From: Liolophura sinensis
Lineage: Eukaryota; Mollusca; Polyplacophora; Chitonida; Chitonidae
Assembly: GCF_032854445.1 (NCBI RefSeq)
Contig: NC_088295.1
Coordinates: 85,296,644-85,360,643 of the forward strand
Length of the DNA stretch: 64,000 bases
Direction: 5' to 3'
The position numbers and the translations under genes were made by a program. Numbering within the stretch: position 1 is the stretch's first letter; each line of letters begins with the position of its first letter. A model generated the notes under the pieces. The model ran no database searches. It had not been told where the DNA came from and saw only the letters and a program-made list of their open reading frames with translations. This document shows, piece after piece, positions 12,243 to 25,462 of the stretch.

Positions 12243-14549
12243 TTGTTCATTTTTACATTTTACGAGGTGAGATCAGTTAGAAAAATACCAAGAAAACCAC
12301 AAATGATGAGTAATGTGAACTTTGTAAACACTCAATGTTGTTAAATAAAACTATCCCATATAAAGTCATGAGAGGCTTTATATAATGAGAGACCTCCAGT
12401 CCTTAATTTTGACGTCAAGCCCCACCGCTGGAAAAAATACATCCATCTTACTGAATAGTTCCAAATAAATTTAAATTGTAGTCTTATTTTATGTGCGTAT
12501 TTTACTATGGATACTAGGTTTTGTAACCAATTTTAATATAGTAATACTTTAATTTAATTAACTATATTTCTTCTCTGCATCAATGAAAACATTCCCTTCT
12601 ATATATTTTACATATGATACATATTTTGTTTAGCTCTTTGGAAACAAATTTATCCTTTTTAAAACAAATATCCAAATTCTCAACATACAGAAGTGACGAA
12701 TGAGTGTTAGCACACTCATGTACGTCTGTTGTATGGTCTGATCATGGGGATAACATTTATGCTAAATTATATTTATTAAACGATCTCTTTATTTAATGTA
12801 ATAGTTGTAAATCTAACATGGGCCATCTAAAACCTAATCACCGTGCTTTCGCAAAAACAATGATTACTTCCTTTTCGGCCGTATATGCTTTCCTATACGG
12901 TTTGCACGCATCGAACTTAACTATTGAGCCACGAAATTTCCAGAATTTCGCACTGCAGAGTTGTTAAACGTTTTTACAAATTGTGTTACAATCACGACGT
13001 GTTGTCGTGAAATATATAAAAAAAGAGAAGGTGGAGTTTAAATCTCTTTCAAATGAGATTCTGAGAAGGCTTTTCCTGTCCTGCCGTGTAATAACTAGGG
13101 AAAAATCGTTGGTAAATGCGGAAAAAAAACATTACTCAAAGGAGCAAACAAAAAACTGTTTAACCATAAACTTGATAACCCGTTCTAAATCTCAAGTTTT
13201 ACACTGATTTATGTTACCTGACAAATAACATAATTGAAGCAAATGTGTATTTTATTTATAGAAACACAACCAACCCTTTAGCCGCCCATATCCCTGTATC
13301 TTTTATATTTATATCTATAATCTCTGTATAAAAAAGCAATTGAAGTAAACGAAATGGTTCTGGTCTGATGTCTCTATATCAGGTATATGATTCTAAAAAT
13401 AACACTTTAATTTGTTGATCAATTAGACATTCCAAGGTGTTAATTCTTCTTGAACTGCACGTTGTTTGTTAACATTTTAATAACACATACAGCATTTTTT
13501 TCATCATAGTTATTGCTTTTTAATGTAAAAACGTTGACGTTCTCCGTGGTCTAAATATATTTTCAATTTATAACAGCTCCATACGATATTCACACATCAG
13601 TATCTGATATTTTCTTATTTATATTTTTAAAAAAACCATATATATGGTTATAACCTTTGACCTGGATTGGTCATTGCGTTAATTAGTCATCTTGATAAAT
13701 ATGACAAAGGTATAAATGTACTTCACATTGAAGGATCAATAACGAATGATTACTTTCATCAGTCCATATCATAGATTTGTCAAGAACAATTACTGTAAAT
13801 TTTAAACACGCAAAAATAAAGAAATTCAAGTCAAAACAACCTATCAGATTTGTTATTTAGCATGCGTAATTATCATGATGTAGACTGTGCACCCATTTAG
13901 ACAATGTCATGTAGAATATCTTATTACAATATAAACAGTACAGTATAAAATCAAGTGTACACTAAATGCGGCAAATGTGTGCTCTTTCATGTTGTTCACG
14001 ATATATGTACACAACGCTGTACAACATTCACAAGGGAACATAAAAGATTTTATGCAGATTTCAAACATAGAAATTTATGTTGCAAATATATGTAATAATA
14101 AATAGTTGTAAGTTTTTTGCATTTGTCTCCCATTATGAAGACACAGATCTGTAATTAGAGCTGAAACAATTAATATTTTATTTACAATGTATTTCCTGTC
14201 CCATATGCGGATGTTCCTTTATTGACAACGCATTCCAAGCGCTTTTAAATTCTGACTATTATTCTAAGTTCCTTAAAATTCGCACGTAGCCCATGCCTCT
14301 CTGATGTATATGAGCTAGCCAAACATTATTACAGATGGTGTTCGGGTACATTAAGCTGATGTCTACACCGTAACTACAGCGGTATAAACTTTAATGCATC
14401 AGGTCTTCCTTCTTCATGACAATCCAATTTTTCTTTACAGGAGAATTGATTTCAACCATAAACTAATATATAATACTGTATATGTTCATCCAAAAAGTAA
14501 AATATGTGTGATTTCATCAGTACATATCAACATTAGATTTAAATGTTAA
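12243..14549. other. Intergenic, AT-rich, nothing recognised
   Basis: About 2.3 kb of very AT-rich sequence. Short reading frames only, with no domain or repeat that I recognise. Confidence 0.55.
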
Positions 14550-14613
14550 GCCGCCGTCGAATAAGTGAAATATTCTTCAGTGCGGCGTAAAACACTAATC
14601 AAATAAAGAAATG
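14550..14613 (+). mobile_element. SINE family 1, short 3' fragment with target-site duplication
   Basis: Only the last 64 bp of the SINE are present: GCCGCCGTCGAATAAGTG, AAATATTCTTCAGTGCGGCG and AAAACACTAATCAAATAAA. The direct repeat AATGTTAA lies on both sides (14542-14549 and 14614-14621), so this is an extreme 5' truncation at insertion. Confidence 0.85.
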
Positions 14614-14974
14614 AATGTTAAACCGTGTACTATACTGTTTCGAACACAAACAGAATCTAATAGTGAACATCACGAGAACATATTCATTTGCGAATTGAAT
14701 TTTATTTAACCGGGTAACTTTTTCTTTAATACATCTTTGACCCTCAGGAATTTTTCTGAAGCCGACTGCATGCAATTTTTCTGAAATTTCTTTCGTGATG
14801 CGTAATTTCTTTTTCGCGGTTTTGTGGCTATAGGCGTGTAGGTGAGGAAAACTGCACTTGTCCATCGGACAAAGTAAGAAAATTTCAGAGCGCTTTATTA
14901 ACTCCTTATAACTATTAATACTGGTCTGGAGTACGACAAGGTCAATCAATTAGCCCCAATCAATTATTATTATC
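14614..14974. other. Intergenic, unassigned minus-strand reading frame
   Basis: A 116-codon open frame on the minus strand (14599-14949) covers this stretch, rich in lysine and with scattered cysteines. I recognise no domain in it. Part of the frame overlaps the SINE fragment, which argues against a real gene. Confidence 0.35.

Positions 14975-15010
<36 letters not shown>
14975..15010. repeat. Microsatellite (AT)n
   Basis: Uninterrupted AT dinucleotide run, followed by a short ACACAC stretch. Confidence 0.95.
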
Positions 15011-15021
<11 letters not shown>

Positions 15022-15310
15022 TATACATTTGCTTATTTCCATATGAATGGATATATCGGTTTAAATTCGTAAAAATATATAACTGAACATTACAAGTTTG
15101 TGAAGATTAAAACGATTAGTCCAATAATTCAGTGTTTGCTGAAGTAAGTTTTTATGATGAGATCAAGTAGACTAAATAAAGACGAAAGACGCTGTTATTT
15201 TTGCCCAGGGAAAATTAACTTATTAAAATGCCAAATACTTCAGTGTTTAAGAAAACAAAGTGATATATACGAATGCATGAGTCACATAGCGTGTTTAATA
15301 CCTTTATAAA

Positions 15311-15361
15311 AATGAATATCAATCTCCAATGAATATCAATCTCCAATGAATATCAATCTCC
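15311..15361. repeat. Three exact copies of a 17-bp unit
   Basis: AATGAATATCAATCTCC occurs three times without change at 15311-15327, 15328-15344 and 15345-15361. This is a very young or newborn tandem repeat. Confidence 0.95.
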
Positions 15362-17498
15362 AATTAACACATAAAAAGCTAGCCATCAATGAGAATCTCT
15401 CTCGGGATCGAGACTTCAATGAAACGCTAAGGCGGATTTAGAAGACAATAAGATACTGGTTCCTGTTGTGGACAAGTAAAAACAGTTGGCATTTCCGAAG
15501 GTTTAAAGCAAGAATTAGAGAGGCATCAAAACATACAAAATGTGAAAATAATTTCCTCCAAGCCAAATAACCAAATAATTGCCTGCAGGCCCTGAATACC
15601 GTTAGTACATGAGTACAAATTCCAATATAGCTACACTGAAAAGCGTTGTTTGGGTTTCAGCGACAATGGACTAATTTCAATACTTGTGAAATTTGTTTTG
15701 TACCTGTCAGAGGGCTGATATATAGGCCCTCGAGGTGATTAGGGATGGTTATGGTAAGGTAGCTGAACTATACACAGCTTCAGCAGAAAACTACATGTTG
15801 GACTTGCGAATGCTACATAAGCTGAAATGTCGAGTTCAAAGCCATGTTGGATTGTTTATTAAATTAAATACAGCTATACGATTTTTAACGCTCAGACAAA
15901 AGACATATACGGGGCCGTTAACCCACTGATCTTCAGCTTTTAAAGCTGACCTGGTTTTCTATCAAGTTACTTGTACACATCGGGAAAAATGAAACTGTTA
16001 AGATTTGATGGCAATGTTCAACAAAAGTATACTTCCCAGGAAACAAATAAGACCAGATTAGTGATCAGGAAAACAAACTACGAAAGACAGCATACTTTTT
16101 ACATTCCAATTCAAATATTTTTTGTCACGCAACATTTCCACATTTTTAAGATATAAATATGGCTTTTGCTTAATGTTCTTAGCGGTACTTGTTCTATCAG
16201 TACATTCGGTTTGGGCTAAATGGATTCAGTGGTTCCAAAAAATTCGCATAGGGTTAAACCTAATATAATTCCAATATGGCCACCACACTACGTGACAGAT
16301 CAGTTTTTTTTAGTTCATATATATAGGCATTAATTGGCCTCAGCATACGCTGAAGAATCTACGACCAAAAGCTCAGTTATACAGTTTTTGGGATTATTAA
16401 TCTGGTCAGGCACACTGGCCAATATCCGATGAACTAATGGGCTCCAAAGGTCCGAGATATCCATGTATTTTACATGTTTGTAATCATTATCACAAGCACC
16501 AAAGAAATATTAGAAACATCCTTATCCAGTACTGGCATTCAATCGAACGAAATAAATTCAATCTAAAGAAATATTTCCTTTTCGTCCTCAAATCGGCTAC
16601 GACAGAGGCAAAAACCTACGCGAAATCCTGCAAAAATTCACGTTATAGCATATGCTATCTTATTCTTGTCGTAGACTCCTGGTGAGGGTAGACGAGAGCA
16701 TAACATTTCAAGAGATACCCAAAACACGGTATACACAGTCAAGCATAGATGTAATCTACCTCCTGTTCTATGGCAACCTTTCACTTTTAGCAGGTACACT
16801 TAGTTTTATAATTAAATGTTTACACAGCTTGTAAGTATGTGTCGAGTGTCAGCATACCCCAGTTACACTTTGGGTGTGGCTTACTGAATTAGTTTTCTCT
16901 GAAGAGGAACAATTTTGTTCCGTTCAAATATGTTAGTTTTTAATTTGACCTCTTTTATCACATGTGCAATTGTGTACGAGGAATCTTGACAGACTTCATT
17001 TTCTGGAAGCTTACTGTAATTTGTTTTGAATTTATTGTATCTTAAATTTCGAATTTGTGGTTCTGGAAAAGATAATGTTTTACTTGTATGACATAATCCA
17101 AAACGGCTGCCTAGCCATGGGATCCAGATATAAAGCTATTTTAGTCCATTCGCCTTGCAATCATTAAGGCATCAATACCCTGAAAGAATATTACAAATAT
17201 GCACTGTTTTAAGTTTTAGCCAATACAGGTGTGATTTTGCGGTCAATAGAAGGGCGGCAATCCAGATGACTCAAATATTCTCCTGGTATAGTTTTTTCCT
17301 ACATATACCATACACGAAATTACAAATAGTCTCATTACTTTTGAGTAAATTTCGAATGCCTGGTATATAAATTTAAAATAATAAGCCTAAATGCAAGTCT
17401 TCAAATCTTTCATAATAATATTTCAGAATTATAAACGGCTAGTGACGTGTAAAAGATAGCAACAAAATCACTGCATTTATTTTACCTATTTCCACTTG
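15362..17498. other. Intergenic, nothing recognised
   Basis: AT-rich sequence with several plus-strand open frames of 60-82 codons. None shows a recognisable motif, signal peptide or splice context. Confidence 0.5.
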
Positions 17499-18165
17499 CT
17501 ATGTATGTTGGGACTTGTCACATTATTGTATGTTATGTATGTTGGGGCTTGTCACACGATTGTATGTTATGTATGTAGGGGCTTGTCACACGATTTTATG
17601 TTATGTATGTAGGGGCTTGTTAGATGGTTGTATGTTATGTATGTAGGGGCTTCTCACACGATTGTATGCTATGTATGTTGAGGCTTGTCACATGGTTGTA
17701 TGTTATGTATGTTGGGGCTTGTCACACGATTGTATGTTATGTATGTAGGGGCTTGTTACATGGTTGTATGTTAGGCATGTAGGGGCTTGTCACATGACTG
17801 TATGTTATGTATGTAGGGACATGTCACATGATTGTTTGTTATGTATGTAGAGGCTTGTCACACGATTGTATGTTATGTATGTTGGGGCTTGTCACATTAT
17901 TGTATGTTATGTATGTTGGGGCTTGTCACACAATTGTATGTTATGTATGTTGGGGCTTGTCACACGATTGTATGTTATGTATGTTGGGGCTTGTCACATT
18001 ATTGTATGTTATGCATGTAGGGGCTTGTCACATGACTATGTTATGCATGTAGGGACTTGTCACATGACTGTATGTTATGTATATAGGGGCTTGTCACATG
18101 ATTGTATGTTATGTATGTAGAGGCTTGTCACATGGTTGTATGTTATGTAAGTAGGGACTCTTACG
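17499..18165. repeat. Minisatellite D, unit 34 bp
   Basis: About 19 copies. Each contains TATGTTATGTATGTTGGGGC (TTGG or TAGG variants) followed by TTGTCACACGATTG or a close variant. Unit length is well kept. The cysteine-rich plus-strand frames here (for example 17807-18052) are frames through the 34-bp unit, which shift register from copy to copy. Confidence 0.95.
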
Positions 18166-18179
18166 ACATAAGATTAACC

Positions 18180-18862
18180 ACAGAGATTCTGGAATGCCCA
18201 TGCTCAGACAGAACTGACATTATAGACCAGGAATGTTAACGGTCCTACTGAACTAACGATGTTGACTTGGAATATCTAAACACAAATCGAACTGGCGATA
18301 TCGATGGAATGTTTATTCTCCAATGGAACTGACGATATCGACATAGTATATAAATGTTCAAACGGAACTGAGTCAGACGATATCAACCTGGAATGTATGT
18401 GCTCAGACAGAATTCAATATATCGATCTGGAATGTATGTGCTCAGACAGAACTGACGATATCGGCCTGGAATGCCCATGCTCAGACAGAACTGACGATAT
18501 CGGCCTGGAATGCCTATGCTCAGACAGAACTGACGATATCGGCCTGGAATGTCTATGCTCAGACAGACCTGACGATATCGGCCTGGGATGCCTATGCTCC
18601 GACAGAACTGACGATTATCGGCCTGGAATGTCTATGCTCCGACAGAACTGTCGATATCGCCCTGGAATGTCTCCGGTCCGACAGAACTGACAATATATAT
18701 GGACCGAGGATGTCTCCGACAGAACTGACGATATCGGCCTGGAATGTCTATCCTCAGACAGAACTGACGATATCGGCCTGGAATGTCTATCCTCAGACAG
18801 AACTGACGATATCAACCTGGAATGTTTATCCTCAGACAGAACTGACGACATTAACGTTTTTG
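18180..18862. repeat. Minisatellite E, unit 39 bp
   Basis: About 17 copies starting within 15 bp of the end of minisatellite D. The core is CAGACAGAACTGACGATATC followed by GGCCTGGAATG. The central copies are most alike. Because 39 is divisible by three, a plus-strand frame stays open from 18304 to 18690 and encodes thirteen-residue repeats with two cysteines each, of the form DDIGLECLCSDRT. One copy has an extra base (about 18613) that shifts the frame, so coding use is doubtful. Confidence 0.93.
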
Positions 18863-19739
18863 ACACGAGATTACTAGCGGTCATTTCTGATGATTATTCT
18901 GATTGCATATTTTCAAGAAACCCATCACTGGATGTACAAGAGTAGTGATACATCTGTGATAGATTTTATCACGCGACGGTATTTCTACTAATACTACACA
19001 ACTATCTCAAGACCGCCATGGCCCACCTAAACAACAATTCGTGTGAACTTGTCTAATGTGCACTGCATTTATTCTGTTTTGTACGAGCGCAATATCTGTA
19101 TGTATGTAAGTTGAAGGACAAAACAACCCGCACGTAGGGCTCATTGATGACATTCGGTACTCAGCATTTTTGCACATTTCCACGTCTTGTCAACATATGA
19201 TTAATATAATTAAAACTTTACAAATTTCGAGAAGTTTCTGTTAAAAATAAAAAAGTACAAATCCGCTTCCTGTTTATTTATACATGCTTAATTATAGTTT
19301 TAAAAAGATGAAGACAACAAAAGTTACATAGAGGAAATTGACGGCTATGATTAATTTGTTGTTATTCAAATGCAAATGATGGCCTTTGAATACGATGGCA
19401 CGACATATGGGTACTCAACATACCTGGTGAGTGCAAAGGAAACATTCCACGCATGCAGTTTTTCTTAATTTATTTGTTCTTAATTAAGCTTGTCAAATAA
19501 AATCTCAGATGCATGTACACCTCACGCGACAAGACATCAGCATATATAATTATAGTGCAAAAAACCAAGATGAGAAAAATAATGATATATACCTCATGCG
19601 TATATTTCCTCATGCGTATCATATAAAGCACATATAGGCCTACTACCACCAGAGTATCGAGTGCCCACTGGTCACGGGCCATGCAGGTCATCTGACTTTT
19701 ATCTCGGTGTGTTCATACAGCTTTGTGTCTTTGCCGACT
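18863..19739. other. Intergenic, nothing recognised
   Basis: No supported gene. A minus-strand frame at 19470-19691 is hydrophobic in parts but has no other support. Confidence 0.5.
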
Positions 19740-19990
19740 TAATGGCCTAATGTTCAGAGTGTACACCTCGAAGCCAGTAAATCTCGGATCTGAGGTCATA
19801 CCAAGGTTTATTTATGTGGCAATGGTACACTTGCTGCTGCCCCGTTTGTCGAATAGGATTGAGAGATTAGAGCAAGGAAACGGGACAGTTTTGTCCGGTG
19901 TCAGTCTAATGTGACTGGATGGGCTGTCATGCCCGTTGTCAATGGTGGCAGTACAGGTGGCGGCATGAACTCGCTTTGTCACAAGAAGAG
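19740..19990 (+). mobile_element. SINE family 2, diverged copy
   Basis: Plus-orientation copy. The head CCTAATGTTCAGAGTGTACA and CCTCGAAGCC match the reverse complement of 49345-49425. The body TTAGAGCAAGGAAACGGGAC, then TGTCAGTCTAATGTGACTGG and TGTCATGCCCG, matches the middle of the same element. The reading frame at 19723-19914 is therefore SINE-derived. Confidence 0.75.
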
Positions 19991-22900
19991 TTTAACGTGT
20001 ACACACGCCAAATGAATCCTAGTCGTTGTTTGACTGAAAACCTGTTAAGTATTGTCTAAAATCCCAAGCATAGATAGATATATTGACTGCACGGTAGAAC
20101 ATGTTAATAAGAGGCGTTTGAGTGTGTATAAACGTAAAATAACTATGCTTACAATAACTATATATGATCACGTATCCATATTTCAGTCTGTTTTCTCTGG
20201 AGGTAATGTCTAAGCTCCAGGAGATTTTCTTTTGTGTTCCTCTTGTTAATTAAGCCTGTGGATCCTGGCATAGACGTCGCAGACTAATGTGAATACTGCC
20301 AATTAAGACTGCAATAGACAAACGTCAATCCTGCCAATTAAGACCTCCACAGACGAATGTGGTTAGAATAAAGCAAAGTTAGGTTCCCTTCTCGTGAGTT
20401 ATCAATTTGATCAATTTAGGCGCTATTAGAACCTACGTAAAGGAAAGTTTGGGTGACACGAGTGGCACCCTATGACGGCCACATTGAATTTTGACAAAAT
20501 TGGCTATTAGTCAGATAGGTCTACACTGCGATGGTCTACTCAGGGCAAACCTGACAACGCCATAATGCCACTTTCCACAATACCATACTTCTAAGTCCAT
20601 TGCCTAGAAGTGTACAACTTCCTTGTAGCTAGTATCTACGGCACAGTACACATGTTACGTCATCTGCTGAAGTTCGCGCCACCTGGTGGAGAAAAATGCC
20701 AACCTTTTGGGTGGAAATTGTGTACTGAATCTTGGGAAATTTAACTGTAAACGGCTGCTACAAGAACTGAGCAAACCTTGAAACTGTAACTCCGTATTTA
20801 CAAACTGTAATTTCGCTGATCATTGTTGCTATGCTGTTAAGGACCCATTGCCTATTTTTATATTTCCAAGCAACTTTAAAACAACTTTCCGTTGTCGTAA
20901 AGTCTGTTTCGACACAACCGCGTTTGGCACCCATCATGCAACAGCTGTGTCTCAAACGTTTGCTTAGAAAGGATAATAGAGAGAAAGAAAAATGCACGAC
21001 TGCACAGATACGTCACATAAGGTGTTAGAGATCGAAGAAAAATATATAGTGGCGTGGAGACTAGTTATAGGGAAGTTGGATACTTCTAGGCAATGGACTT
21101 CTGATAATACCAACATGTGAGTGCGGTAAGACGTTAAAACCAAACATACATGTACATACATATACAACTGCATGAACAATTCTTTACTACTAATCAAATA
21201 AATAGATAAATTTACTTATACCAAGTCACGTCCTTATGGGCTCCTCCAAGCCAAACAAGTGCACAAAGTATGTCAGATCATTTCTAGGTTACTAGGTGTT
21301 CTCAGCAAACACAAACACCTCCTCCCTGGGTCGACGCACATTATATCTTTTGCTCTTATCCTGGTTTCCGACAGGGGCGCACAGTGGCACGCGATGTATC
21401 CCTGTGTTGTAAGGTTGAATCATATAGGAAATTCTTAGTTCCAGTTACATTCTGACTCCCTCTATCATTATTCTACTAAGCGAACTGTTCACAGATTAAC
21501 AGAAAAAAGGGTGTTTCCTTATACGTTTTCAATGAATGATTAAGCTCTCTACACCTTGTTTCCCAAAGTTTTTCCATTATAGAAAGCGTATGTCAACATT
21601 AGTAATTATATGGTCGCATGTACTTATAATAAATGTACACTGTTAGGTACTGAATGTCTGAATGTACTTGGTGTGGAAGGCTGCACGTCGTGACCCAGAT
21701 AACAATGCCACGGCTTCATGGAACGCTTACATCACCAAACCATACCAAGATCAGCGGGAACGCCATTGGACAGTTTTTGTGTACCACGTGATTGACTTGT
21801 TACAACTCGCTCCAGTTTAAGTTATGAATGAAGTGAGTATCAGCACAACTCCCCCGCCAACTACACGTATATGACACCCACCTATCGAGCGTGTGTACGT
21901 CATACGTTTGTCACTCAGAGACAGAGTTAAAACCTGTGTTATCATGAGTGTTATGGATACATCATATATATCTGGCTGCTGGAATTTAAGAGGCCGTAAG
22001 CTGAGAATGTTACTAGCTTAGTTCCGTATCATGCAATACAGTGACCTATCTCTAACGTTTACCCTGTGCATGTGTACTTTGTTTGTACGCCCATCTAGCA
22101 TTGCCCTACCCTGAAGTGCGGGGCACGCAGTCGTTGGCGGGAAGGTTAAATATACAATGTATATCCAGTGGTCTACTTGGGTACATATACCATTATGTCA
22201 GGGAGAGAACAAATAAGGCTTTTGATAGAGCAACAGAGCAGAAGTTCGCTCTATGAAATGCGGGGGAGCAGTTGTATGGGAAGCCGGAAGGTTGCTTCCA
22301 CTGCAGGAAGTAGCCAGTTGGTATTCACATGTGGGCCTAAACTTGTAAGCATATGTTCCCAAACTACAGCTGAATGTACAAAGAATGATAGAGCAGAAAT
22401 TAGATGACATCAAGTGATTATTTCCGCGAGTATGTCTGAAAATAGCTTTTCGAGAAACTACGAAAATGTGGTAGAACTTCGTTCAAGTGAGCGGTTCACG
22501 TGCGATAACTAAATATGACATGCATACCGTATAAAGTGTATATTGTTCTCTGCATCTTATGCAGTATAAAGCAATATAGTAGTGTAACGAAAGGCTCATT
22601 ATGACTCAATATTTCGGCAGTTTACTTTGATAACTTAATTTCACCATGAACATTGCAGATATATATGGCATGGGGACTGATATTGCGTCAAAATGAACTT
22701 TGCGTTTTACGCACTTACACTACAATACGTTAAAACTAAGAAGTGGAAAACACTGTTTCAGGATATATAAAAAAGTCCACATCATATGCAAATAGCAACA
22801 TATAGTGCTAAAATGGTATTAAAGAATATAGACCGTAAAGACATTTCTACAGCTGAAAAAAAATTTGAAACTACTTTTTAAACATTTTTTTAAATATACC

Positions 22901-25390
22901 ACCATCGGGTAACAATACGATAGAAATAACAAATGTGCTTTACTTACCCACACAATAGCTTGTTTGTTACTCCGGCCCACAGATTCCCAGCGGTGGTCTT
23001 TTGTTTTTTCTTACATAAGAAATGAGGAGTGGGTGTATAGAAAGCCCTGTGTCACAAGACGAGGGATCTGCATTAACTGGAATGTAAAATTACGGACAGC
23101 CGTTTTTATACACTGGTGAAGACATAACCAAGCATTGAAGAGGGAGGATCTTTTATAAAGAAAATTGATGTTCTTCAGATAAATAAATTAATGTGTGAGT
23201 CAGTCGGTCACACTGATTTATTGGTTGAACGTGGTGACGGGATCAGGCACCATGGAATAGCCTACGCTTTGTATTCCCCCTCCTTCTAGTCCTCAGACCT
23301 AGGTGAACTCTATTTGCCGGACCTTAATATGTGACAAGTTTTAATCATCTGTATTATTCTGTTAAGTTGCTTTCCCGGGAAGATCTTGTTCACTATTCCC
23401 CCACACCCTCTCTGGTTTTCTCTCACGTTCACAAAGTCGTCCGGTTTGCGCGTACCGAAAAGTTACCGCGGGAAGATTTGGGTTTACCGACTTGCGGCTT
23501 GAGGTTTGTCTTACTCATTGTCGGAGTGGAACTTTTCTTTGCCATACCTGACAGTACTTGTTATTTGTTTATCTTTTATTCACAGAATCAACATTAGAAC
23601 TGGTGGGAAAACAGTGTTTTTGTTTGTCCCAGATCTTTGACAACCTAGGTATTAGTGGCCTTTCGCGGGCGTCAGGGCAGCTGAACTAGCCATCGCGGGT
23701 CGGCTACTACCCCTTCACCCACAGACAAAATTTCTCATCGACAATAAGTGATCAGAGATGTAATCCAAACAAGATACATCCTGATATTAGTAACCTTTGT
23801 TGTGCTCCAGAATAGTTAATAACAGTGTGAATAGTGTCCTCCGTGGCGTTCGACAGTACCCAGTAGCCTTAAAAGACGTCACACACCATCCAACCCAAAT
23901 CGTGCCATAAGTCAGTGCATTAATTCCACTACACTCTGTTGAACTTTACTTACTACATTCCTGTCACATTTATCTTGACGTAAAAGTTGTCCTGTGAAGT
24001 AAGTGGAATTCCACACATACAATAATATGTACGATGTTGCTTGTGTAAGAGGATGTTAACAGAATATATTTTGTAATCTCTTAGAACGTCGAATAAACGA
24101 ACTAACCATGACAAAGTAAAAGACAGCTCCGTTTTAGTGTGAGTGAGGTGTAATTGTTAACGTCTTTAAAAAGACTGAATTCGACGAATTTCAGTGTTAA
24201 CTGTACCCTTAAAATATATATTAGTGTAACTAAACAGATGTGTATATGGATGGCCTGCATTAAAGCTTTGGAAAGTTTACAGGACAAGGATTTCATTCTG
24301 GTTTATAATTCGACTGTGAATAAAGTCTCGATTTCTTTAGTAGTGGGATGTTTTTCTAGGGTTTACGAACAAGACAAATGTATATATGACTTGAGACAAA
24401 TCTGACAAACCAAATCACACTTATACCGCTTAGTTTAAGGCTGAAGCAGTTAAAACTGTGACAGATTTAAATATTAGCAAAACATTTATTGGTTGCCTTC
24501 ACTTCTAACCCATTTATCGGGTCGAAACAATAAAACTAAGTGAAATTTCAAATTCTTACATTAGTCGAAAGTGTTTCTCTGAAATAAGATGAGTCGATAA
24601 TCAATGGTTATATAAGTAAAGACGCTATTCCAGAAATTAAGGTGTTTACCGAGAAAATCTTATTCGCGTGCAGCCTGATAGGTTGTACATTATACTCAAA
24701 GTATTGTATTTTGTTTATTCAGCTGTTGGATAGCTTTAGGGCCGAGTGATATACGTCATGTTTTGATAGGTGTCAACATTCGCAATAGGCCTACCAGTTA
24801 TTAAACGGAGGCTTTGATCATTAAATTGAGTCCTCGGTCATCAAACTGAGCCCCTTGGCTGGCATTTGTCAAGCAACTTAACACTCAAGTCTTAAATTGC
24901 AAATGCTTTAGAAAGCCTAAGAAGAGCTAAGAAGAAGGGGCTCAAATTGTTGTTACTACATTGTTCTGTCACAAAGAATCAAGGTACAAATGTGTGCTTC
25001 CAAGAACACATTATTTTAACTGTAGTTGTTTTTGATTTTAAAGTCATATTCGACGCCTGATATACATCAGCCCTGCATGGGTCCATATTTATTAAACGAG
25101 TTATGAATTAACATATTTATTACACGTGTTAATTCTTGAGACAAAACGTAAGACAAATATCTTCGATGATGTGTGTTTCTGGCTTTTATTATACACCCCT
25201 CTGAACATGCTGGGTTTAAGGCTATGTAAGAGTCAAGAAAATCGGATGAGTATTTATTCATTTGTTCTAAGTAAATCCGGCATCCAATGTCCTGTCAACG
25301 ATGACATAAGTGTTTTACCGCAGGATTGCAGTCAGAAGCCATGTATATGGCATCATTAATGACTCGGTATCGTCTGAAGAAGGTACGGTG
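19991..25390. other. Intergenic, 5.4 kb, almost no recognisable features
   Basis: No supported gene in 5.4 kb. Two small structures were seen. One is a decayed tandem repeat at 20275-20365 in which TGCCAATTAAGAC recurs. The other is a probable SINE family 2 tail at about 21120-21165 (GACGTTAAAACCAAACATAC). Antisense open frames at 20758-21028, 22168-22413 and 24102-24405 overlap each other on opposite strands and carry no known motif. Confidence 0.5.
21120..21165 (+). mobile_element. SINE family 2, possible 3' tail
   Basis: GCGGTAAGACGTTAAAACCA followed by AACATACATGTACATACATA resembles the reverse complement of the family 2 end at 28138-28170 (GTGCTTGGGGTTTAACGC). It is short, so weakly supported. 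Confidence 0.4.
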
Positions 25391-25462
25391 TTTGTGACTG
25401 CTAGGGCATGGTGTATGGGGAGAAAATTTGTGACTGCCAGGGCATGGTGTATGGGGAGAAAA
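25391..25462. repeat. Two tandem copies of a 36-bp unit
   Basis: TTTGTGACTGCTAGGGCATG and the following 16 bases are repeated immediately with a single T-to-C change. A two-copy array at the earliest stage of expansion. Confidence 0.93.

Noticed and set aside
17499-18165. CRISPR-like array of regularly spaced repeats
   Set aside because: Units are directly adjacent without unique spacers and the genome is eukaryotic; it is a plain tandem repeat. The same applies to the other arrays.
1331-24400. CIYDLRQ peptide found in two frames (near 1331 and 24375)
   Set aside because: The shared DNA is only about 22 bases (ATGTATATATGA with TGAGACA) and similarity does not extend either side; probably chance in AT-rich sequence.
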